This document shows positions 8,587-16,555 of a stretch of 64,000 nt of DNA, piece by piece. This DNA is from Mycobacteroides sp. LB1 (GTDB taxonomy: Bacteria > Actinomycetota > Actinomycetes > Mycobacteriales > Mycobacteriaceae), in NCBI RefSeq assembly GCF_013449725.1, contig NZ_JACCFF010000003.1, positions 62,001-126,000 of the forward strand. Direction: 5' to 3'. Made by a program: the position numbers and the translations under genes. Positions within the stretch are counted from its first letter, which is position 1. Each line of letters begins with the position of its first letter. The notes below the pieces were generated by a model, which made no database searches, was not told the DNA's origin, and saw only the letters and a list, made by a program, of their open reading frames with translations.

Positions 8587-9165
8587 CTACGACCGACGAC
8601 GCTGCGTCCAGAAGAGCGCGACACCCACCGAGACCACCACACCCACGACAAACGGCCACATGGGCATGTCCCCGTCGGTCGGATTCGGCGACGTCGCCGA
8701 GGAGCTCGCCGTTGTCGATGGCTGCTGCGACACCGCGGGCGCACCCGCGGAGGCCGGTGCCCCCGACCCGGTGATGGTGAACGGCCACGATCCATCGACC
8801 GCGTGCCCGTCCTCGGAGATCACCCGAAAGTTCACCGCGTACTTCCCGGCGGGGGCGTCAGACTTCATACCCACCGAAATCATCGCGCCGGATACCACCG
8901 GGTCGCCCGTCTGCCACTGATCGGTCTTGCCGTCCGGGCCGGTGACCGTAATCGCCGCGAAACGCTTTTGCAGCGGCTCGTTGAAGGTCGCACTGACCTG
9001 GGCAGGAGGCCCGGACAAGACGGCGTTCTCGGCCGGATCGGAGGCCACCTTGACCGCGTGCGCCGACGCCACACCTGGCAACGCCAGGCCCAATGCCATC
9101 GCTATGAACACCGGAAATATGAACGCGGAAAAGAGCACCGACACCGACTTGCGCAGAACTGTCAT
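8587..9165 (-). CDS. copC: CopC-domain copper-binding exported protein
   Basis: The ATG at 9165 overlaps the stop of the upstream gene by one base (TGATG), which fixes the start. The 192-residue protein has a signal peptide ending ASA, after which the mature chain begins HAVKVASDPAENAVL, placing His at the N-terminus as in CopC Cu(II) sites. The segment SEDGHAVDG near residue 110 supplies the other expected Asp/His ligands. A Ser/Thr/Ala linker leads to a C-terminal membrane helix (WPFVVGVVVSVGVALFW) and RRRS. It is translationally coupled to a YcnI-type gene, which supports extracytoplasmic copper handling. A CopD membrane partner is not present nearby. Confidence 0.87.
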   Translation of the reverse strand: MTVLRKSVSVLFSAFIFPVFIAMALGLALPGVASAHAVKVASDPAENAVLSGPPAQVSATFNEPLQKRFAAITVTGPDGKTDQWQTGDPVVSGAMISVGMKSDAPAGKYAVNFRVISEDGHAVDGSWPFTITGSGAPASAGAPAVSQQPSTTASSSATSPNPTDGDMPMWPFVVGVVVSVGVALFWTQRRRS

Positions 9166-9830
9166 CACTGTTGCCTCCGCCGATTCGTCACTGCAAGCGC
9201 GAGTGCGCCGGCACCGAGGATCAACCCGATCCCGCCGAACCACCGAGCCGTCTTATCTATGTGGGTACCGTTCTCCCCGGATTCAGGGTTTGCCGATACC
9301 TGAGGCGCATGCGCCGAATGTCCGTCGTGGTCGGCCTTGCTTTGCGTCAGGTCCAATGCGGGAGCCGGGTGCTCCGGCTCGGCACCGCCGGGCTGCGCCT
9401 GCTGATCCCACCTGACGACCTGACCGTCGGTATATGTCTGGGTTGCCGGGAAGGTCACCTTCTCGGTGTCGGGCAGCTTGACGCGCACCCGGAACAGAGC
9501 GAACTGATCGGGCCCAATCCCGTTGCCGGCAACCGCTTTCCACGTCACCGACCGGACCGTGCCCTTGGCGGTGTCCCGATCGACGGTGCTGGTCCAGCCG
9601 GGTAGTAGCTCGGTGCTCGCCGAGCCGACATCGGGCAATTGGATGGTCAACTCAGTGGTCAGTGCCTTGGTCTGGGACTCGTTGGGAACCGAGAACTCCA
9701 GTGTCGCGTAGCCGCCGCGTGCGGTGTTGTCCGTGGTCACGCGTACGTGAGCGAAGGCCGGAACCGCAAGAGTCAACAGTGCGACAGCCGTTGCGGCCGA
9801 CGCCACCAACAGCCGGGGGAGTACGCGCAT
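9165..9830 (-). CDS. YcnI-like (DUF1775) copper-associated exported protein
   Basis: The 221-residue protein has a signal peptide (VASAATAVALLTLAVPAFA) whose cleavage leaves HVRVTTD at the mature N-terminus, the copper-binding His position of YcnI. The following domain matches DUF1775 (ATLEFSVPNESQTKALTTEL and the VTWKAVAG segment). It ends with a Ser/Asp/His linker, a transmembrane helix and NRRRQQ. GAGGTAA before the ATG is a good ribosome-binding site, and it lies 3 bp after the upstream gene. YcnI and CopC proteins are commonly encoded together. They act outside the membrane in copper delivery or sequestration. Confidence 0.87.
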   Translation of the reverse strand: MRVLPRLLVASAATAVALLTLAVPAFAHVRVTTDNTARGGYATLEFSVPNESQTKALTTELTIQLPDVGSASTELLPGWTSTVDRDTAKGTVRSVTWKAVAGNGIGPDQFALFRVRVKLPDTEKVTFPATQTYTDGQVVRWDQQAQPGGAEPEHPAPALDLTQSKADHDGHSAHAPQVSANPESGENGTHIDKTARWFGGIGLILGAGALALAVTNRRRQQ

Positions 9831-9833
9831 CGG

Positions 9834-10490
9834 TTACCTCACTCCAAGTCGTGCCAACAGGTCGGCGTCAATGCCATCGAGCTCGCGGGCGATCGCCGAG
9901 TGCGCCGCACGACGACGGGTCGGCGGCATGTGCTCGGCGGCCCCCACTGCGGTACCCAACTCATCGAGCCGCGCACGGACGGCTGAGGTGAACTTCTTGG
10001 TCTCCGCGTCCTTGGGCGCTCGGTCCAGCACGGCCTGTACCGACTGCTCCGCCCCGGCGATACGAGCCGACAACTCCGCGCCGAACCCCGAGTACTGGCC
10101 AAGCTCAGCAAGCGGTATGCCGAGACGATCGGCGCGGCGCTGATCCAACACTCCGCGGGCCGCGATGGCCGCTTTGTACAGCAGCGGCAGCAGCACCGGA
10201 GCCAGCAGCCGCACCACCGTCAACGTGCGTTTGATCCGAGTGGGGGAGAGCAGCTTGCCTTCGCGGACCGCCCTGAGCTGATCCTGGGCGATCAGCCGCT
10301 GGGCCTTCAACGTCGCCAGATCGGTCTTGCGCGAGTCACGCCGGGCGGCAGATTCCGATCGCGCTTGTATGCGCATCCGCCGTCGGTCGTTTCGCGCCGC
10401 CAGCCTGGCTTCGAGCTTGGCCTTCGCCTTCAGCGCCTGAGCCTCGGCCCGTTTCGTCGAGCGGCTCTTGCGGCTGGTGAGTAAACCCAT
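9834..10490 (-). CDS. DUF6474-like conserved actinobacterial protein
   Basis: The 218-residue protein starts with a GGAGG ribosome-binding site nine bases upstream. Its first 70 residues are extremely basic and predicted helical (Lys/Arg/Ala repeats, likely coiled coil). A short hydrophobic stretch follows (LLAPVLLPLLYKAAIAA), then an amphipathic helical C-terminal half. I recall this architecture as mycobacterial DUF6474 but cannot confirm it. It is the first gene of the operon with the YcnI and CopC genes, separated by 3 bp. This suggests an envelope-associated or membrane-peripheral role in the same process. No enzymatic motif is visible. Confidence 0.75.
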   Translation of the reverse strand: MGLLTSRKSRSTKRAEAQALKAKAKLEARLAARNDRRRMRIQARSESAARRDSRKTDLATLKAQRLIAQDQLRAVREGKLLSPTRIKRTLTVVRLLAPVLLPLLYKAAIAARGVLDQRRADRLGIPLAELGQYSGFGAELSARIAGAEQSVQAVLDRAPKDAETKKFTSAVRARLDELGTAVGAAEHMPPTRRRAAHSAIARELDGIDADLLARLGVR

Positions 10491-10726
10491 CCCAGCGGCC
10501 TCCGTTCATCGCGTTGCGAGTGTGGCGCTAACCCTAGCGCGCCGACCCTCGTCGTCCCCGTGCGGATGGGAGTCCTAATCCACCCCATATCGGTGAGGTC
10601 GTATGGCGCACTGCAAAGGTTCCCGACCGGTCCCAGCGAAATCCTGACGGCCGCGATTTGAGCGGTGCATAGGGTGTGAAGGCCTGGATCTGCGCTTGAG
10701 ATTTGACCCGCGAGCAAATTCCCGTC

Positions 10727-12253
10727 ATGCTAGTCGCCGTGGGGCGACATCGAGCAAAACCGAGCAGGCGAAGCCAGCAGCTGAAGCGTGCGTCGGCACG
10801 CGCGGCTGTGGTGACGGTGCTCAGCTCGGGGACGCTGATGGGGGGATTCGGGGTCTTCGCCATCAATACCCCGGCAGCGGATGCAAATCCGGGCGGTGGA
10901 TCAGGTAATGACCATGACCACGACCACGGTTTGGCTGGTGCAATCCACAAGATCACCGGTGGCCTGTTCGGCGGCGGTGTCGGTGGCGGCGGTGGTCCGG
11001 GCAGCGGCGGCACCCGCAGCGCACCCTCATCCCCGTCATTCGGCAAGAGCCTGCACGGCGCGTCCGGATCGGACGGCGCCGAGGGCGGCAGTTCCAGCGA
11101 CTCGGACAAGGGCAAGGGCGACAAGGACAAGGGCCCCGGAGCGAACGTTCCGAAGCCCGGTTCGGCGGGCGCCAACGGCAAATCGTCCGACAATGCCGCA
11201 GGCACCCCCGGTGCGGGCGGCAGCACTCCCAACAGCACGAACACCAACACGACCGGCACAGGCATCGGGGTCAACCTGCCGCACTCCGGCGGCGCCGCAG
11301 GCGTCCATACCGGCACCACCCCGAATGTCACCAGCCCGTCCGCCGAAAGCCTCTCTGCTGAAAACCCCAGGGGCACAACGACTCAGACCGAAGAGCATCC
11401 CAGCTTGAAGGGCGCCCTCGGCGCGGTGACCGGTGCGCTGGCCCCTAAGACTCAGACCGCCACGACGCCCAAGACGGATACCGCGACGTCACCGCACACC
11501 GCGACCGCACCGGGCGCGACGGCCGACTCGCCGGCCTCCGGCTCCACACAGACGGAGCACGAGGCGTCGTCCGAGGAGCCCAAGGTTCCGAGCGGCACCG
11601 TCACCATGGGTGGGCGCACCATCGTCATCTGGAAGAAGAAGCCGAGTACCGCCGCGCACACTCCAGGTGCCGGTGGCGGAACGACTCCCGTGCACGAATC
11701 CGAGGGTGACCACGATCACGTGATCACTCTGCCCGGGCTTCCCAACATCGGCGGCCTGCCGAATCCGGACGCTCCCTCCGGTGGCGCGGCCGGAACGCGA
11801 CCCCCGAGCGGAAACCCCGGAATCCATACCGGCCCCATTTCTCCGCCGACCGTACCCACGCCCAAGACACCTGCCGTCGCGATCGCGACGCCACCCGCGC
11901 CGCCGGTCATCGCACCGCTGTCGCCCGTCGTGCCTCCGGCGCCGCCGGTCGTCACCATCAAGCAGGTCGAGGCTGGCCGCGGTGGCGATGTTGTCGTGAC
12001 CGCGGGCGGCGACAAGCGACCCGAGGCGGTCACCAAGCCGATCGAGCAGTTCGTCGCGGCCGAGACCATCGCGCCCCGCACCGGCTATGGCGACTATCTC
12101 CGACTGACGAAGACATCCGAGATCGCCGCGATGGCCATTCCGGGTGCCGCCGGCATCGCGATGATGACCTTCATCGGAGCCGCGCTCGGATACCGGCAGG
12201 CCAAGGCCGGGCACACGGTTCGCGCCTCCGCTGCCGCCCGCTTCCTCGAATAG
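10727..12253 (+). CDS. Secreted Gly/Thr/Pro-rich protein with His-Asp clusters
   Basis: The protein has a basic leader (GRHRAKPSRRSQQ), a hydrophobic signal segment (VVTVLSSGTLMGGFGVFAI) and a likely cleavage site after ADA. Low-complexity Gly, Ser, Thr and Pro sequence follows, with one hydrophobic segment near the C-terminus (IAAMAIPGAAGIAMMTFIGAA). Two His/Asp clusters, NDHDHDHG right after the signal and GDHDH in the middle, could bind metal. Start choice is uncertain: TTG 10703, ATG 10727 and GTG 10739 are in frame. The last gives MGRHRA, a common mycobacterial N-terminus. It is divergent from the copper-type operon. I recognise no family. Confidence 0.65.
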   Translation: MLVAVGRHRAKPSRRSQQLKRASARAAVVTVLSSGTLMGGFGVFAINTPAADANPGGGSGNDHDHDHGLAGAIHKITGGLFGGGVGGGGGPGSGGTRSAPSSPSFGKSLHGASGSDGAEGGSSSDSDKGKGDKDKGPGANVPKPGSAGANGKSSDNAAGTPGAGGSTPNSTNTNTTGTGIGVNLPHSGGAAGVHTGTTPNVTSPSAESLSAENPRGTTTQTEEHPSLKGALGAVTGALAPKTQTATTPKTDTATSPHTATAPGATADSPASGSTQTEHEASSEEPKVPSGTVTMGGRTIVIWKKKPSTAAHTPGAGGGTTPVHESEGDHDHVITLPGLPNIGGLPNPDAPSGGAAGTRPPSGNPGIHTGPISPPTVPTPKTPAVAIATPPAPPVIAPLSPVVPPAPPVVTIKQVEAGRGGDVVVTAGGDKRPEAVTKPIEQFVAAETIAPRTGYGDYLRLTKTSEIAAMAIPGAAGIAMMTFIGAALGYRQAKAGHTVRASAAARFLE

Positions 12254-12300
12254 GGGAGAATCGATACAGCACCCCGCTAGGGGTCTGTCCGGGAAGGCAC

Positions 12301-12326
12301 CGCAGGACCCGAGACAGGGTCCTGCG
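12301..12326. terminator. 10-bp perfect stem-loop between secreted protein and protease genes
   Basis: CGCAGGACCC and GGGTCCTGCG are exact complements around a 6-base loop. It lies 47 bp after the upstream stop and 30 bp before the ImmA/IrrE-type start. No T-run follows, as is common for mycobacterial terminators, so an operator or RNA hairpin role is also possible. Confidence 0.5.
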
Positions 12327-12356
12327 CAGGAAGGCACACGGTGAGGGGAGAGGCAC

Positions 12357-12848
12357 ATGGGCGCAAGCCGTCGTGTGACCGATGCCGTCAACACCGTCCT
12401 CGACTTGGCCCCGCGTAAGGGCGAGGTAACACTCACCGCCCTCGTGGAGGCCGTCGGCCGCGACCGTGACCGGTCCATTGAGATCATCTCCGCGGACCTA
12501 CCGCCCGGTGTGTGCGGTCAATGGCGTCAATACGAGAACGAAGACATCTTCATCATCCAGCGCGGTCTGCCCACTTGGGACCGGACGCTCGCCCACGAAC
12601 TTGGCCACGTCGTGCTGCGGCACGAGGGCGCCTCGGTGGTCGAGATGGCTAGGGACGAAGCCGAATTCGCCAGCGACGACCTCATCGCCTACATGCTGTC
12701 CCAGCGCACCGGATGCATGGGTGCGGCCGGTATGGAAGCCGAACAAGAGGCCGAGGATTTCGCGGCGCTGCTGCTGTACCGGCTGGGACGGCTGCCATCT
12801 GATCGCGCATCCATAGTTCAGGTAAGGCTCGGGGAGGCCTTTGGGTGA
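12357..12848 (+). CDS. ImmA/IrrE-type zinc metallopeptidase
   Basis: The 163-residue protein has a GGGGAGAGG ribosome-binding site and carries the zinc motif HELGHVVLRH at residues 80-89 (HExxH with a further His). This identifies the ImmA/IrrE/Peptidase_M78 family. Such proteases cleave XRE-type repressors, as ImmA does for ImmR and IrrE/PprI for DdrO. Its GTGA overlap with the next gene couples it to a seven-helix membrane protein. An XRE-type DNA-binding protein, EspR, is encoded convergently 1.2 kb away. That the protease acts on EspR or on any repressor is inference. An actinobacterial ParH-like label would also fit. Confidence 0.86.
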   Translation: MGASRRVTDAVNTVLDLAPRKGEVTLTALVEAVGRDRDRSIEIISADLPPGVCGQWRQYENEDIFIIQRGLPTWDRTLAHELGHVVLRHEGASVVEMARDEAEFASDDLIAYMLSQRTGCMGAAGMEAEQEAEDFAALLLYRLGRLPSDRASIVQVRLGEAFG

Positions 12849-13957
12849 TCGCCTGGGTAATTGCCGGGCTGCTGGGGATGGCGACGGGTTTGCGTATCGG
12901 GTGGGTGCTTGTCCACAAACAATCCCCGGTGAGCACCGGAATGATCGTCGCGCTGGGAAGTCTGGCTCTGGTATCGGCGCTGAACTGGGAACCGCTGACG
13001 ATGCTGGTGGACAGCTCGTTGGGTTGGCCCAATATCTCGGTGGCTGTGAGCCAGGCCGCGCTGACGGCCTGCGCAGCGGGCAGCTGCGTGATGATCACCA
13101 GCATGTCCGCCAGCCGTACCTCGACTGCCAATAAGCGGTGGGCGCGTTGGCAGTACCTGGCCGCGACCGTAATCGCCGGTGCCAGCCTGGCCGTGTTCTT
13201 TTCCCGCGGTCCGCAGCCCGAGATGACGCCTCGCGAATTCCTCAAACACGACCTGGGCGGATTCGCTTCCGGCACGGCCTGGCTGATCCCGATGCTCTAC
13301 ATCGCGGTAGCGCTGTCGGTGGTGCTCTGGGCGGGAATGGCCTACTCCAACCGCACCCGTCGGGGTCGCGCCCTGTTCCTCTTCACCGTCGGGATCAGCC
13401 TGCTGGTGCTGGCTGTTTTGGTGGTAGTCGGTGTCGCGGTGGCGGAGTCGGAGTACGTGACGATCGGCACCGCGGCCACGCTGATCGGCTGTGCGATGGC
13501 GATGGTGGCGGTGGGGTCGCTGCTGCCGACCTTTGAGACCTGGCTAGTGGCGAGGCGCGAGATGTTCGTGCTGGCACCGCTGTACAAGGACCTCAAGAAG
13601 CGTCAGCCGGACGCCGCGATTGGGGTACGGCCGCGTGGTCCGTTGGCGTTCCAGGTGGCTGACCGGATGGCCTATATTTCCGATGCGCTCTTCCTGGAGG
13701 CGATGCATGCTCAGGGGCTTGACCCCGAATCGGAGGGTGAGGGCAATATCGAACTCGACGTGGAGCCAGTGCAGCTCGATGCGCTGCCCGATGAGCAGGC
13801 CCACGCGGTGGTGAAGTGGGTCATGACCGAGGGCGATCCGAAAGAGAATTTTCCAGGCCCAGAATGGCTACACCAGCCTGACGGATACTCCGATCGCGAA
13901 TGGATCCTTGCGATCGCCTCCGAGTACCGCAGGCTGGTGCGTGCCGAACGTTCTTAA
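12845..13957 (+). CDS. Seven-helix membrane protein with cytosolic C-terminal domain (MAB_1188c/DUF6545-like)
   Basis: The GTG start overlaps the protease stop (GTGA). The 370-residue protein has seven hydrophobic helices in residues 1-240, for example IAWVIAGLLGMATGL, LIPMLYIAVALSVVLWAG and LVLAVLVVVGVAVA. A hydrophilic domain of about 120 residues follows (PLYKDLKKRQPDAAIGVRP, DRMAYISDALFLEAMHAQGL). I recall this plan from actinobacterial MAB_1188c/DUF6545 proteins, which often lie beside ImmA/IrrE-like proteases and XRE regulators. A membrane sensor that controls the protease is a reasonable hypothesis. No ligand site is recognisable. Confidence 0.8.
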   Translation: MIAWVIAGLLGMATGLRIGWVLVHKQSPVSTGMIVALGSLALVSALNWEPLTMLVDSSLGWPNISVAVSQAALTACAAGSCVMITSMSASRTSTANKRWARWQYLAATVIAGASLAVFFSRGPQPEMTPREFLKHDLGGFASGTAWLIPMLYIAVALSVVLWAGMAYSNRTRRGRALFLFTVGISLLVLAVLVVVGVAVAESEYVTIGTAATLIGCAMAMVAVGSLLPTFETWLVARREMFVLAPLYKDLKKRQPDAAIGVRPRGPLAFQVADRMAYISDALFLEAMHAQGLDPESEGEGNIELDVEPVQLDALPDEQAHAVVKWVMTEGDPKENFPGPEWLHQPDGYSDREWILAIASEYRRLVRAERS

Positions 13958-14064
13958 GTTGTGAACAGCTCCGTCCCCCTGTGCGTTCCAGCCGGCTCGA
14001 CGAGCGGGTAGAACGCCAAACTGGCCGATCCCTCCCCGAGTGGACCGGCCAGGCAAGCGGTGGA

Positions 14065-14463
14065 CTAGCTGTCGAGACCCTCTTTGCGACGGTATTCGTC
14101 GACGGCCTGCGTGATGCGATCCTGTGCCTCGACGGACAGCCCCACAGTGCGGGCTGCGATCCGGCGGACACCCTCGTCGCGCATATTGGCGAGCCAGGTC
14201 AGCTCCTGATCGAGCTTCTCGTAGTACTCGTCATCGGTGAAGTACGCCGGCTTGATCCGGAAGAAGTTGGCGAGCGCCTTCATGGTTGCCGAAGAAGGGT
14301 TGGTCCGGTTACCCGACCGCAGCTGCGACAGGTACGGCGCAGACATAGTGATGCCCTCCGAACGAAGGGCCGCGATCACCTCGGCAGAGGTGTGGGGGCC
14401 GCGCCCGGGGGGGTACACGGTGTCGAACAACCGATTCAAACGTGCGGTGAACGTGGTGCTCAT
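14065..14463 (-). CDS. espR: EspR-type nucleoid-associated regulator
   Basis: The 132-residue protein has the same length and layout as M. tuberculosis EspR (Rv3849). The N-terminus is TTFTARLNRLFDTVYPPGRG. A helix-turn-helix around MSAPYLSQLRSGNRTNPS is followed by a helical dimerisation region. EspR binds many chromosomal sites, affects ESX-1 substrate expression and behaves as a nucleoid-associated protein. The gene order espR, Rv3848-like, Rv3847-like, sodA matches M. tuberculosis. It converges on the protease/membrane pair. The 446-bp gene-free stretch upstream of espR is expected to hold its control region. Confidence 0.93.
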   Translation of the reverse strand: MSTTFTARLNRLFDTVYPPGRGPHTSAEVIAALRSEGITMSAPYLSQLRSGNRTNPSSATMKALANFFRIKPAYFTDDEYYEKLDQELTWLANMRDEGVRRIAARTVGLSVEAQDRITQAVDEYRRKEGLDS

Positions 14464-14909
14464 CGAGCCTTACCTCCACAAACAGAGAAAGTTGCTAATT
14501 CGGGGGACGTATTTGCTGCCCATCGTAACCTTAGTTTTGCCTGCAGCCAAGCGCAACCGTCAAGTTCACTCAGGGTGGACGTGGTGTTCGGTTATCCAAA
14601 CCTGCTAGCTCAGGTACATTCGTGCAGCGTCGAATGTTCATGACGATCTGGGAATCTTCGTTCTCAGGCAAATGATTGATGAATCCCCACGGCGACGGCG
14701 CAACGGCCCCGGCGCGGCCCGTGTGGATAGATCGCATTCGTTTCCTATGCAGACCAAGATCGGTGTCCAGCTGTATAACCTGCAGAGTTGCTACTCGCAC
14801 CAGCACCGCGCTTTCTCCGCGCACGCCACGCTGACCTGGCACGATGTCATGTCCGTGACGATAACGGCAGCTTGCGATTATGGTGGGAATCGCCGCGCAG
14901 AGGTAACGG
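14464..14909. other. 446-bp gene-free region upstream of espR
   Basis: I see no convincing gene here. One frame (14672-14917, plus strand) is open but has no ribosome-binding site and unusual composition. The part nearest espR (14500-14660) is distinctly A+T-richer than its surroundings. That is consistent with a long regulated promoter and EspR self-binding, as known for the M. tuberculosis gene. No tRNA or clear hairpin was recognised. Confidence 0.5.
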
Positions 14910-15620
14910 TTAAATAGTGGAACGTCGACCGCAAGTGTGGCCGTCAGCAGGGCATCCCCTCTGACCAGCGGTGAATCGGCGCCGACGGACTGTGATCAAG
15001 ATCACAGCAACCATGGTGAACCCGATAAGCGTCACAGCCACCCAACGCAACCCGAGCGCGCCGTCGAAGATCATCCAGAACCCGAAGATCGCGAAGAGCA
15101 CCGAGGCGATGTTCTGAAGCAGATGGGCCGGAAGTGAGCGGTGTAGTAGGGCGCCGACCAGAATGGCGACCGCGTCAGCGCACACCATGCCCGTCGTCGA
15201 GCCCAGCCACACGCCATTCCACTGATGGTCGCTGGCGAGTGCGACGGTGGCCAGCATGGTCTTGTCCCCGAGCTCGGCCAGAACGAATGACGAAATGATC
15301 GCCAGGAAGGCGAAACGAGTTGTGCGGGCGGTCGCTGGTTCACCGCCGTTGTTTGCGTTGTTCTCACGCCATGTCCAGATCGCGAACCCGAGAAACGCCA
15401 AACCCGCACAGAAGGCGATGGGCCGTTCGGGGAGAGTGGCACCGAGGAAGTGCCCGACGGCGACGGAGAGACCGTGAACCACGACCGATGACACCGCGAT
15501 ACCCGAGAGCACCATCCACCACCGATAACGCAGGGCGTAGGTCATGGCCATCAGCTGGGAACGGTCGCCAAGCTCCGCAAGGAATACCACGCCGAAACTT
15601 ACTGCGGCGGCTGACAACAT
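14910..15620 (-). CDS. TMEM165/GDT1 (UPF0016) family transporter, predicted Mn2+ exporter
   Basis: The ATG at 15620 is chosen because AAAGG precedes it at normal distance. The 236-residue membrane protein carries both copies of the family motif E-x-G-D-(K/R)-(T/S): ELGDRS at residues 16-21 and ELGDKT at 116-121, each within a three-helix repeat. Members export Mn2+ or exchange Ca2+/Mn2+. The leader of this gene contains a yybP-ykoY riboswitch, which senses Mn2+, so manganese export is well supported. It corresponds in position to Rv3848. The C-terminal tail is short, basic and Cys-containing. Confidence 0.9.
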   Translation of the reverse strand: MLSAAAVSFGVVFLAELGDRSQLMAMTYALRYRWWMVLSGIAVSSVVVHGLSVAVGHFLGATLPERPIAFCAGLAFLGFAIWTWRENNANNGGEPATARTTRFAFLAIISSFVLAELGDKTMLATVALASDHQWNGVWLGSTTGMVCADAVAILVGALLHRSLPAHLLQNIASVLFAIFGFWMIFDGALGLRWVAVTLIGFTMVAVILITVRRRRFTAGQRGCPADGHTCGRRSTI

Positions 15621-15659
15621 GGCGGACCTTTCGACAAGGCCAGGGTTAGCACCCGGGCA

Positions 15660-15757
15660 GTTGCCGAAGGTCTCGCCCACCGAATGTTATCGGTTCGCCG
15701 GCCGGGCGCGTGGCGCCAGTATGTCGACCGTGCGATTGGGGGCTACTCCCCTTCGCT
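15660..15757 (-). promoter_or_regulatory. yybP-ykoY manganese riboswitch
   Basis: On the minus strand the leader shows the conserved aptamer blocks in order: GGGGAGTAGC (15751-15742), CATACTGGCG (15723-15714) and GCGAGACCTT (15676-15667). P1 closes by pairing CGAAGG (15755-15750) with CCTTCG (15670-15665). This is the known Mn2+-sensing aptamer. The expression platform looks translational. Without ligand, the GACCTT of P1 can instead pair with AAGGTC at 15630-15625, which contains the ribosome-binding sequence of the TMEM165-type gene. Mn2+ would then free the site and raise synthesis of the exporter. Confidence 0.9.
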
Positions 15758-15865
15758 TACTTCGCCACGATAGCGCCGTGAGACCGAAAATGCCAGCAGG
15801 GGAGATGGTTTCGGGTGCCCGAAACCATTGCTTCGAGTAGCGGGAAGGAGGGTTGTCGAAAACCG

Positions 15866-16399
15866 TTACGCGGCAAGCAGCATTGCCAATACGGCCGTGT
15901 CGGGATCGCTGATCGGATCGATGCCCACCCGGCTCACCACGGACGTCACAGTACCGTCCGACTCGGCCTCGACCCATGCCGCGCGATGTTCCAGACCCAG
16001 ATGCGGCAATCCGGGAAGGAGTAGACAACCCGACGCTGCCCCAAGGCATTCCGGAAGGGTGGGGTTGGTCTCGGATGGTGGATGAAGCATGAGAAGTGCC
16101 GGGGGTTGGTGTTCCGCGAAATGCCCAGGAGTGACTGCCGATTCGCCGAGTACCGTGCCTTCTGCGATGACCAAACCGACCATACCGGGCATCGGGTCGT
16201 CGGGCAGGTCTTCGCGGGCGCCAAAAATTGTTGTGGTGGAGAGCAATCCGGGCAATGTGGCGATGCGCACCGTCACGATGAGTAGCTGCATCCATTCCTT
16301 GGTGGAATCGGGCCAGCGGCCGCACACCACAAATCCTCTGAGCGACCCGCCCGCATGGAAGGGCGCGATCTCGATCGGGAGATCGGAACCATTCGCCAT
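15866..16399 (-). CDS. Conserved mycobacterial protein (Rv3847-like)
   Basis: The ATG at 16399 has GGAGG seven bases upstream. The 177-residue product has no signal peptide or clear membrane helix. It is rich in hydrophobic beta-like segments (LRGFVVCGRW, WMQLLIVTVRIATLPGLL) and Pro-rich turns. Length and position, between sodA and the TMEM165-type gene, match Rv3847 of M. tuberculosis, which has no known function. It lies about 110 bp upstream of the riboswitch. No motif suggests an activity. Confidence 0.78.
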   Translation of the reverse strand: MANGSDLPIEIAPFHAGGSLRGFVVCGRWPDSTKEWMQLLIVTVRIATLPGLLSTTTIFGAREDLPDDPMPGMVGLVIAEGTVLGESAVTPGHFAEHQPPALLMLHPPSETNPTLPECLGAASGCLLLPGLPHLGLEHRAAWVEAESDGTVTSVVSRVGIDPISDPDTAVLAMLLAA

Positions 16400-16504
16400 A
16401 TCTGCCTCCGCGACATCACAATCCACATTGCGCGACGCTGCTCACTCCAGGATTACCATGCGCGGTACCGCACCGCAATCGCTAGCGGACACGCCGGAAA
16501 TACA

Positions 16505-16541
16505 CTTGGGCCCCGGATTCGTAACGAACCCGGGGCCCAAG
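16505..16541 (-). terminator. Strong hairpin after sodA
   Basis: Seventeen-base arms (16505-16521 and 16525-16541) pair with a single mismatch around a TAA loop. The hairpin begins 15 bp past the sodA stop. It is GC-rich and lacks a T-run. It could act in both directions, but only minus-strand genes flank it. Confidence 0.8.
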
Positions 16542-16555
16542 CGAAACCAACGCGA

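Noticed and set aside
14672..14917. 81-codon plus-strand frame upstream of espR
   Set aside because: No ribosome-binding site, odd composition and position in the likely espR control region.
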